Source: Actinomyces sp. ICM47 (GTDB lineage Bacteria > Actinomycetota > Actinomycetes > Actinomycetales > Actinomycetaceae). From it: a stretch of DNA of 12,779 nucleotides. The stretch lies in assembly GCF_000278725.1 (NCBI RefSeq), contig NZ_ALCA01000082.1:1-12779 (forward strand), in the 5' to 3' direction. The notes under the pieces were generated by a model. That model ran no database searches and was not told where the DNA came from. It worked only from the letters and a program-made list of their open reading frames with translations. Shown in pieces: positions 1-5,428 of this stretch. Positions within the stretch are counted from its first letter, which is position 1; the number at the start of each line of letters is the position of its first letter. The position numbers were made by a program, and so were the translations under genes.

Positions 1-32
1 CCGCTCGCCGTCCGCGCCGCGAGCTTTGCTCG

Positions 33-263
33 GCGCGTCGTCTCGAAGCCCGGCCAGGCCCTGCCACCGCCCACCGGCACCGCAACCAGGCCCCTCCGAC
101 ACCCCCACACCAGTGGCGCTCGGTATGCTGACGTACGGTTTAGCACATCATCCCGACACCCCTCCAGGCCCTACCCCACCCACCGGCACCGCAACCAGAC
201 CCCTCCGACACCCCCACACCAGCGGCGCTCGGCATGCTGACGTACGGTTAGCGCATCGTCCCG
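33..263. repeat. Tandem ~110-bp intergenic repeat, two copies plus a partial third
   Basis: Two near-identical direct copies lie at about 54-155 and 164-263. Both run from CCAGGCC through CACCGGCACCGCAACCAG, CACCCCCACACCAG and GCTGACGTACGGTT to an A/GTCxTCCCGA end. The period is 109-110 bp, with single-base indels. A third, partial copy of the unit's end is seen at 33-53, which matches 251-271 with three differences by eye. The block is C-rich on the plus strand. An open plus-strand frame crosses it but encodes only a Pro/Thr/His-rich product that repeats with the DNA, so I do not call a gene. Function unknown; it may continue beyond the left window edge. Confidence 0.75.
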
Positions 264-327
264 AAGCCCGAGTAGGCACCGCCTCCACTCACAGGCACGG
301 AAGCCGGACCCCGCTTCCACGGTGCCG

Positions 328-430
328 CTTGTTCCTAAGTGGTGTTACACCATTTAGCTGGGCATTACACCACTTCCCAGGCGGTGTAATGCTCCCTAAC
401 TGGTGTAATGCTCCCTAACTAGTACAGACC
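328..430. repeat. Structured intergenic repeat block, copy 1
   Basis: The block begins CTTGTTCCTAAGTGG and contains TGGTGTTACACCA, a palindrome around one central base. It next carries GCATTACACC and, 11 nt later, its perfect inverse GGTGTAATGC. It ends with two copies of a 19-bp unit (C/TGGTGTAATGCTCCCTAAC) and a diverged tail, AGTACAGACC. The core GGTGTAA thus appears in both orientations and could fold on either strand. It begins directly after the stop codon of the minus-strand gene at 431-1513, so a role as terminator or transcript end for that gene is possible; there is no T-tract. A second copy lies at 1689-1810. Confidence 0.8.
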
Positions 431-1513
431 TCATCGAGCATGGACATGAAAACGTCGGCTTGGACCATCGCACGCGGCAGACGGCAACGCCCACAACGCC
501 TCAGCATGCTCAGGGATGGCAACTTGATGCGGACGAAGGAGCTGGATCGCCCACGCACGTAACGCATTGAAGTCTTCATAGTCTCTCCAAGAGACCCTGT
601 GGATCCTCCAACCGGCACTACGCAAGTCATTTTCGCGCTGGATCCAGTCACGCTTCGCCCGGGCAAACTCAGCATCGTCCTTGCCCAACTTTCCAATGCC
701 ATCGAACTCGAAGATGATCATGAGCCCCGGAATCGCAATATCCGCGAAATAGCGGCGTCCGTTGATAATGATCTCGAACTGGGTCACGACTTCGAAGACG
801 GTCACCGACTTCAAGACCCACAGCAACGCAGCCTCGGCTGGGTTGTCACACCCGGGATCAGCGGCGACTATCAGGCCCTGTGCCCGCCTGTAGGGGACAC
901 ATTCTTTTTGATTCCGATACAGATCCAAGCATTCAAGCATCTTGCCTCGAACGCGTTCAGCTCGTTGCCTACTTTCTTCCTGAGATAGCAACACGAACCG
1001 AGACTCGTGGCGCAACGCCATGCAAATCGCCACGAATCCGCTGAGACGTTCCGAATAACAAGCCATGCGAACTGCCGCTTCAACGACAGATTCACATCGC
1101 AACCGATCAACGATCTCGATGTTGCATTCACAGGGCTTCTTCACTGTCGAACACACAAACGTCGATGGAATAGTCACCGTTTGCATGGTGACAGCCGGCA
1201 TTGAGCGCCTACCATGCCGCGACGCGCACCAGATCACGACATCGGGATTTGCCTCCCAGAGCGGTATCGACCGTGCAACGAATGAACTAGCGCCTACGAA
1301 CACCGGAGAGCAGGAGCTACTGTCACTCACGACAAGTAATCGAGCCCTGGCTACGAGAGCCCATATCTCCCAGTAGGTCATCGGCGGGCCGGATCGATCG
1401 ATCATGACGTAACGTCCGCGCTGAATACGAAGTACATTTCCTGACGACAGATCCCCCACTGAAGGCCGTCCATCTGTCGAAGACCTAATAACAGTCAGCG
1501 ATTGAGCGTTCAT
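431..1513 (-). CDS. DUF559/Vsr-fold protein with AbiEi-like N-terminal part
   Basis: A 360-residue protein, start ATG 1513-1511, with only a weak purine-rich stretch (GGATGATGG) upstream. Residues ~28-37 (RIQRGRYVMI) resemble the end of the winged-helix part of AbiEi-type antitoxin domains, followed by the WxxWALVARARLL and PVFVGASSFVARSIPLW segments seen in actinobacterial orphan AbiEi-like proteins. The C-terminal ~130 residues look like a DUF559/Vsr endonuclease fold: E227 in EAALLWVLK, D258 in FADIAIP, E269/D271 in FEFDG, then GWRIHRVSWRDY near 301-312. These would be the acidic PD-(D/E)XK-type residues. No toxin partner (AbiEii) is adjacent. It looks less GC-rich than the iron operon and sits between two copies of one repeat, so transfer is plausible. 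The target is unknown. I am confident that it is a real gene, less so about nuclease activity. Confidence 0.75.
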   Translation of the reverse strand: MNAQSLTVIRSSTDGRPSVGDLSSGNVLRIQRGRYVMIDRSGPPMTYWEIWALVARARLLVVSDSSSCSPVFVGASSFVARSIPLWEANPDVVIWCASRHGRRSMPAVTMQTVTIPSTFVCSTVKKPCECNIEIVDRLRCESVVEAAVRMACYSERLSGFVAICMALRHESRFVLLSQEESRQRAERVRGKMLECLDLYRNQKECVPYRRAQGLIVAADPGCDNPAEAALLWVLKSVTVFEVVTQFEIIINGRRYFADIAIPGLMIIFEFDGIGKLGKDDAEFARAKRDWIQRENDLRSAGWRIHRVSWRDYEDFNALRAWAIQLLRPHQVAIPEHAEALWALPSAACDGPSRRFHVHAR

Positions 1514-1564
1514 ATGCCCATCATCCGCACGACGACAAGCGTTGTCACGACCTGAGAGCAGACC

Positions 1565-1603
1565 TGTGGATAAAGCCCAGTCGCTCCGAAGGTATGTGGA
1601 TAA
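1565..1603 (-). promoter_or_regulatory. Pair of consensus DnaA boxes
   Basis: TGTGGATAA occurs exactly at 1565-1573 and again at 1595-1603, each being the reverse complement of the DnaA box TTATCCACA. They share one orientation and lie 30 bp apart, roughly three helical turns. A one-mismatch box in the opposite orientation (TTCTCCACA) follows at 1674-1682, and TATCCACT at 1683-1690 is weaker. The sequence match is direct. Whether DnaA binds and why (regulation of the gene at 431-1513, DnaA titration, or chance) is inference. No dnaA, dnaN or AT-rich unwinding region is in view, so I do not call an origin. Confidence 0.5.
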
Positions 1604-1688
1604 CTGCCACTCTCGTATGCATCTGTGAACACTCGTGGCACAATCGCTAGTCGAAATCGATCAAACGCCAGCATTCTCCACATATCCA

Positions 1689-1810
1689 CTTGTTCCTAAG
1701 TGGTGTTACACCATTTAGCCGGGCATTACACCACTTCCCAGGCAGTGTAATGCTCCCTAACTGGTGTAATGCTCCCTAACTGGTGTAATGCTCCCTAACT
1801 GGTGCAGAAC
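1689..1810. repeat. Structured intergenic repeat block, copy 2
   Basis: Near-identical to the block at 328-430: same CTTGTTCCTAAGTGG opening, same TGGTGTTACACCA palindrome and same inverted GCATTACACC arm. It has three instead of two copies of the 19-bp unit TGGTGTAATGCTCCCTAAC, and one arm is altered (CAGTGTAATGC instead of CGGTGTAATGC). It ends GGTGCAGAAC. It lies 3' of the ApbE gene, about 120 bp past the stop codon, just as copy 1 lies 3' of the DUF559-type gene. The change in unit number indicates slippage or recombination between copies. Confidence 0.8.
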
Positions 1811-1929
1811 TACCCATCACATGACGCAGTAATCGAGATAGGCACGCAAGGACACAGCAGAAGCTCACGCCCCCGATGGACTCAACCGCCACGTGCCCGA
1901 CTCAAGCCACATGCGGCGGACGCACGGCC

Positions 1930-4038
1930 TCACCCCCGCTCTGCCCGCACCAGGCCAACGACCTGCGCCGAGGCCGGGGTGCCCGTCACGCGAGCCCAGC
2001 GCGCCACGACCGCGTCAACATCCAGCGATGGGTCAACGAGGAGGGCCGTCGACAGCGCTTCTGCTAGCACCCCCGACGTTGCCACCACGCTCACCTGGCG
2101 CACCCCCGCACGCGCCGGATAGCCTGTGCGCGGGTCGATGATGTGGTGGTCCAGCAGGCGCGAGGAGGGTGCCGCCCCATCGGCGTGAGAGGACACGGTA
2201 GCATCGGTCGCACACACGGGTGTTTCACGCAGGGACGAGGCCTGCCCTCCCCCGGTGGGCGCGCCCGGCTCGGCAGCAATAACAGTGGCATGAGTACGGG
2301 CATCAGTGCGAGCCTCAGAAATCACACCATCAGAGCCAGCACCACCCGCGACAGAACTCTCGCCTGACACGCCACCACCAGCACAGCCCCCACCGCCCTG
2401 CGCACCGCCATGTACACAGTCCCCACCGCTCTGCGCACCGTCATATACACAGCCACTCGCACCTGTTTCACGGGTTGTTTCACGCGCGACAGCGTTCACT
2501 GCGACGCCGCTACCATCGACGGGACGAGCGCCATCGCAGTGATCGGGTGCGCACTCGCGAGCATGATCATCAGCAGAATCGGCAACCCCACGCTCGCCGT
2601 CACGCGCGGCGCAAAGGCCGCCCAGCGGCCCCAAGTTGTCCCCCGACGTTGACAGGGACGCCATATCGCCCGCGGGAAGTTCCACGACGCCAGAAACGGC
2701 CGTGGGCGCGCCGTTCGGGTCGCGCAGGCCTGCCCGCCACGCAGAACCGTCGGCACGAGTCCCAAACACGGACACCGACGACGTCCCCACCGACACGAGG
2801 ACGCCGCGCGCCCCCATAGACACCGCGAGATCGCGGCATGTATCGGCCGTGTATCCCTTCGCAATCCCGCCGAGGTCCACGCGCGGACTCAGCGCGTCAT
2901 GCCCCTGATCGCCTGGAAGCACAGCCGCGCCCAAATCCGTCTCGCAGCCCACCAGTGCACGCGCGCCCGAGGCATCAACGCGTGCCGCGTCTTGTGCACC
3001 GCTGGAATTGGCAGCATCCTCTCGCCGCCCTGACGAACGTTCACGCTGCTTATCGCGGGTACCGTCGCCTGGCACGCAGGGTGCGCCAACGTCGGCAGTA
3101 TCGGTCCCGCACGCAGAGTCGTCAACGCTGCGCAGCGCCCACTGCCTCTCGCCGACGCGCGACAGCAAGCGCCACGACGAGGCATGCAACGCCGCCTCGA
3201 CGACACGAGCAGACGGCGCGGGAGGTAACGGCGTACCCGCGACGAAGGCGGCCCGCATGGCCCGCACGTCCCACGCGGCAACGAGCGGCCCTACCAGCGG
3301 ATTGAACGCTCCCCCAGTCGCCTCCGCGAGCGTCAGCGCGTCGCGCAGCAGCCGGTCGGTTTCTTCGCTGACGACGAGGCCTGGGCTGACCTTCGCGTCA
3401 CAGGCTCCTTCGCGGGATGGTTGCGGGCGGTGCGAGGCGGGATGCAGTGCATCAGAATTCTTGGTTGTGTCGGAGGACGTAGCGGACGCTCCAGCGGCTG
3501 TCGGGCCGGTGCTCCCATGCGCGCCATTGATCGCGAGAATCCCTGAATCTGACACGCACGAGGTATCAACGCGGAACGCAGCGTTGAGCCGCGATACCTC
3601 GGAGGATGACCGGAACACGCTCCACAGGTCTTCGTGGCGTGCCACGACCTCAACGAGGGCATTCACGATAGCCATGCCCTCGCCGCCCCACCCGATGATG
3701 TCGACGCGAGTGCCCATCGCGGGGAAGGACGAGCGCCACATCGGTGGGACGGAGGGAACCGCAGCCCCCTCATGAGCAGCGGCACCGGTGAGCGTTTTCT
3801 CTGCGGTGCCCGACGCGCCGGACGCTCCGCGAGAATCGGTGGCTGCATCGCCGCACGTCTCAGCCGCAGCATGCGACGCACCCGCAGCGCGGGCAGACCC
3901 CGAGGAAATAGCCACGGCCTCGTCCCCCGAGCCGCCCGCAGAGCGCACGGCACCCACGGAACCCCCAGAGCGCACAGGACCCGCAGAGTCCACGGCACCC
4001 ACAGGGCCCGCAGAGTCCACGCAGCCCACGGCGCGCAC
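1930..4038 (-). CDS. apbE: ApbE-type FAD:protein FMN transferase with long low-complexity insertions
   Basis: Transfers FMN from FAD to a Thr/Ser of FMN-binding domains; its likely substrate is the lipoprotein encoded just upstream. Family motifs appear in order (702-residue numbering): MGTRVDI at 108-114, LWSVFRSSSEVSRLNA at 138-153, GGAFNPLVGPLVAAWD at 242-257, DLGGIAKGYTAD at 388-399, WRAGLRDPNG at 434-443, LSTSGDN at 462-468, HIIDPRTGYP at 632-641, and AEALST at 659-664. ApbE proteins are usually about 300-350 residues; this one is twice that. The excess is an Ala/Gly/Ser-rich N-terminus (~1-99) and insertions at ~173-218, ~305-385 and ~468-628. Start: I chose GTG 4038-4036, four bases after the upstream stop, but no convincing ribosome site is visible. 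Further GTGs and ATG 3741 (just before the ApbE core) are alternatives. No signal peptide or lipobox is seen. E660 stands where an Asp metal ligand is common. The ApbE assignment is firm; start and localisation are not. Confidence 0.85.
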   Translation of the reverse strand: MRAVGCVDSAGPVGAVDSAGPVRSGGSVGAVRSAGGSGDEAVAISSGSARAAGASHAAAETCGDAATDSRGASGASGTAEKTLTGAAAHEGAAVPSVPPMWRSSFPAMGTRVDIIGWGGEGMAIVNALVEVVARHEDLWSVFRSSSEVSRLNAAFRVDTSCVSDSGILAINGAHGSTGPTAAGASATSSDTTKNSDALHPASHRPQPSREGACDAKVSPGLVVSEETDRLLRDALTLAEATGGAFNPLVGPLVAAWDVRAMRAAFVAGTPLPPAPSARVVEAALHASSWRLLSRVGERQWALRSVDDSACGTDTADVGAPCVPGDGTRDKQRERSSGRREDAANSSGAQDAARVDASGARALVGCETDLGAAVLPGDQGHDALSPRVDLGGIAKGYTADTCRDLAVSMGARGVLVSVGTSSVSVFGTRADGSAWRAGLRDPNGAPTAVSGVVELPAGDMASLSTSGDNLGPLGGLCAARDGERGVADSADDHARECAPDHCDGARPVDGSGVAVNAVARETTRETGASGCVYDGAQSGGDCVHGGAQGGGGCAGGGVSGESSVAGGAGSDGVISEARTDARTHATVIAAEPGAPTGGGQASSLRETPVCATDATVSSHADGAAPSSRLLDHHIIDPRTGYPARAGVRQVSVVATSGVLAEALSTALLVDPSLDVDAVVARWARVTGTPASAQVVGLVRAERG
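2383..2455 (-). repeat. 33-bp tandem repeat inside apbE encoding Cys-Gly repeats
   Basis: Two 33-bp units (starting at 2382 and 2415 on the plus strand, e.g. CACAGYCCCCACCGCYCTGC) followed by a degenerate third encode CVYDGAQSGGD, CVHGGAQGGGG and CAGGGVSGE. The three cysteines fall at residues 530, 541 and 552 of the 702-residue reading, exactly 11 apart. The repeat lies in the largest insertion of the ApbE protein, between its TSGD and HIIDP motifs. Confidence 0.7.
3935..4034 (-). repeat. Imperfect minisatellite encoding the apbE N-terminus
   Basis: Four imperfect units beginning CCCGCAGAG or CCCCAGAGC lie at about 3935, 3963, 3980 and 4007 on the plus strand. They encode a repeating V-D/R-S-A-G-P/G pattern at the presumed start of the ApbE protein. 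Units are spaced in multiples of three bases (3980 to 4007 is 27, 3935 to 3980 is 45), so length changes would keep the frame. Confidence 0.6.
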
Positions 4039-4042
4039 GGGC

Positions 4043-4606
4043 TCAGCTGTCGGAGCCGTCGACGTCGCTGTCCTTCGTGGAGTCGTTGAGGCCGGGAATG
4101 TCGATGTCGTCGGCACCGTCGGGAGAGACGCCCTGGGCGGCGGCGATGGCGCGGATCGCGGCCTGCACGAACTGCTGGTGGGCGACGGTGGCACCGGTGA
4201 TGACATCGACCTTGGCGGGGTCGCCGACCTGGGTGAGGTTGTCGGAGTACTCCTGGTAGGAGGCGACAGCGGCCTGTGCTTTCTTGTAGTAGTCCTCGTT
4301 GAAGACTTCGCCCGACGAACTCTTGCCGTATTCAGCACCCTTGTCGGTGCCGTCGGCGAGCGTCGTCTCGTAGGAGGTGGCTGTGATGCGCCCGCCTTCG
4401 ACGGTGATGGTGATGGTGCCGATAGAACCCTGGTCGTCGGCGTTGGACTGGGCGGTCCACGTGCCGTCGCTGAGCGGCTTGCTCATGTCGAGGCCGGTGG
4501 TGGGCGTGCAGGCGGCCAGGATGGTCGCGCCGAGCGCACCGAGGACCGCGAACGAGGCCGGGGCGACCCAGCGGGATCGGGTATCGAGCGTGGTGGGCGT
4601 GGTCAT
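4043..4606 (-). CDS. FMN-binding-domain lipoprotein, predicted flavinylated electron carrier
   Basis: A 187-residue secreted lipoprotein. The N-terminal hydrophobic segment (~15-32) ends in the lipobox LAAC with Cys33 as the lipidated residue. An FMN-binding domain (PF04205 type) follows, with the flavinylation motif DVITGAT at 134-140. By family rule T140, the last Thr of Dxx[S/T]GA[S/T], would receive FMN by a phosphoester bond from ApbE, encoded next. The C-terminus (~150-187) is Asp/Ser-rich and probably flexible. The ATG overlaps the stop of the ATPase gene (ATGA, 4606-4603), implying translational coupling. In this operon it is best read as an extracytoplasmic one- or two-electron carrier for iron reduction or redox cycling, in the place where the Campylobacter locus has thioredoxin-like proteins. 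The partner that feeds it electrons is not identified. Confidence 0.88.
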   Translation of the reverse strand: MTTPTTLDTRSRWVAPASFAVLGALGATILAACTPTTGLDMSKPLSDGTWTAQSNADDQGSIGTITITVEGGRITATSYETTLADGTDKGAEYGKSSSGEVFNEDYYKKAQAAVASYQEYSDNLTQVGDPAKVDVITGATVAHQQFVQAAIRAIAAAQGVSPDGADDIDIPGLNDSTKDSDVDGSDS

Positions 4607-5418
4607 CGCACCTTGTCCTTTCCGCTGCGCGCGGCGCCATCGCGGCCAGGCAGGACGAGGCCGGAGGCGCGCTGTTCAAAATCGTGGTCGTGCCACGTTT
4701 CCTTGACGACTTTACCGTGGTCGAGCCGGATTTCGCGCTGGCCCTGTTCGGCGACGAGCGCGTCGTGTGTGACGACCATGAGGGTCGTGCCGTCCTGGTG
4801 GAGCTGGTTGAACAGGTCGAGGACGATTTCCTCGTTGGTTTCGTCCAGGTTGCCGGTGGGTTCGTCGGCGAGGACCAGCTTGGGGTAGTTGATGAGGGCG
4901 CGGGCCACGCACACGCGCTGCTGCTCGCCGCCGGAGAGCTGGCGGGGCAGGTGACTGGCGCGGTCGGCCAGACCCACGCGGTCGAGAGCCTCGAGGGCTT
5001 CCTTTTCGTCGGGCATCGAATGGTAGTACTGCGCGACCATGACGTTCTCGAGGGCGGTCAGGTGGCCGATGAGGTGGAACTGCTGGAAGACGAGGCCGAT
5101 CGTGCGGCAGCGGACCTCGGTGAGTTCGTCGGCGGTCAGGTCGGAGATGTCGTGCCCATCGAGCATGACGGTGCCCTCGGTGGCGGTGTCCATGGCTCCG
5201 ACGATGTTCATGAGGGTCGTCTTGCCGGAGCCGGACGGGCCGACAATGGAGACCCACTGGCCGCGTGGGATCTCGAGGGACACGTTGTCGAGGGCGTGCA
5301 GGTCGCCGTAGATCTTGGAGACGCTCTCCAGGCTCAGCAGCGCGTCCGTGGAGGTCGACGAGGCCTTGGCGGCCTCGGGCGCATCGGCGGCGGCGGTGGG
5401 GGTGTCGGGGGTAGTCAT
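4603..5418 (-). CDS. ABC transporter ATPase, LolD/MacB type
   Basis: A 271-residue nucleotide-binding subunit. Motifs: Walker A GPSGSGKT at 60-67, Q-loop VFQQ at 110-113, signature LSGGEQQR at 161-168, Walker B LVLADE at 181-186 followed by PTGNLD, and H-loop His218 in VVTHD. The sequence pattern is that of MacB/LolD/FtsE-like ATPases that pair with FtsX-type permeases, which fits the two permease genes directly upstream. An upstream in-frame ATG at 5505 exists, but it lies inside the preceding permease gene. ATG 5418 follows GGAGAATGAGAGAGCCACC, a good ribosome site, and leaves 10 nt after the permease stop. The first ~25 residues are an Ala/Thr/Ser-rich tail before the domain. It corresponds in place to Cj1663 of the C. 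jejuni iron locus. Substrate unknown; mechanotransmission or extraction of a surface complex is as likely as solute transport. Confidence 0.93.
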   Translation of the reverse strand: MTTPDTPTAAADAPEAAKASSTSTDALLSLESVSKIYGDLHALDNVSLEIPRGQWVSIVGPSGSGKTTLMNIVGAMDTATEGTVMLDGHDISDLTADELTEVRCRTIGLVFQQFHLIGHLTALENVMVAQYYHSMPDEKEALEALDRVGLADRASHLPRQLSGGEQQRVCVARALINYPKLVLADEPTGNLDETNEEIVLDLFNQLHQDGTTLMVVTHDALVAEQGQREIRLDHGKVVKETWHDHDFEQRASGLVLPGRDGAARSGKDKVR

Positions 5419-5428
5419 GGTGGCTCTC

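Larger units (their letters stand above)
1..430. other. Gene-free repeat region at left edge
   Basis: No credible protein gene or structured RNA was found in these 430 bases. They hold the ~110-bp tandem repeat (33-263), a short unique spacer (264-327) and the first copy of the inverted-repeat/minisatellite block (328-430). The minus-strand gene to the right ends exactly at the block's edge (stop codon 433-431). Confidence 0.6.
1514..1929. other. Intergenic region with DnaA boxes and repeat copy 2
   Basis: No gene was found here. From left to right it holds the likely promoter side of the minus-strand gene ending at 431, a cluster of DnaA-box sequences (1565-1603 and 1674-1682), the second repeat block (1689-1810), and about 120 bases of GC-rich sequence with no recognisable signal leading to the stop codon of the ApbE gene at 1930. 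Confidence 0.6.

Noticed and set aside
26..418. 130-codon plus-strand frame at the left edge
   Set aside because: It is composed of the intergenic tandem repeat and repeats with it; Pro/Thr/His-rich and without recognisable domain.
1565..1690. Chromosomal replication origin
   Set aside because: Only three good DnaA boxes, no AT-rich unwinding element, and no dnaA, dnaN, rpmH or plasmid rep gene nearby.
1741..1800. CRISPR-like array in the 19-bp repeats
   Set aside because: Units are directly adjacent without spacers; it is a minisatellite.
2221..2484. TGTTTCACG at 2221, 2464 and 2476 (and at 12719) as possible ParB parS sites
   Set aside because: Only half-sites; the palindrome TGTTTCACGTGAAACA is absent. 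Inside apbE they encode Arg-Glu-Thr codons and in the protease gene a conserved Phe-His, so coding constraint explains them.
4039..4338. Extension of the ApbE reading frame by 100 residues to an ATG at 4338
   Set aside because: This part overlaps the FMN-binding lipoprotein gene in another frame and encodes a Thr/Pro/Arg-rich sequence typical of an out-of-frame read; the lipoprotein frame has a lipobox and a family motif.
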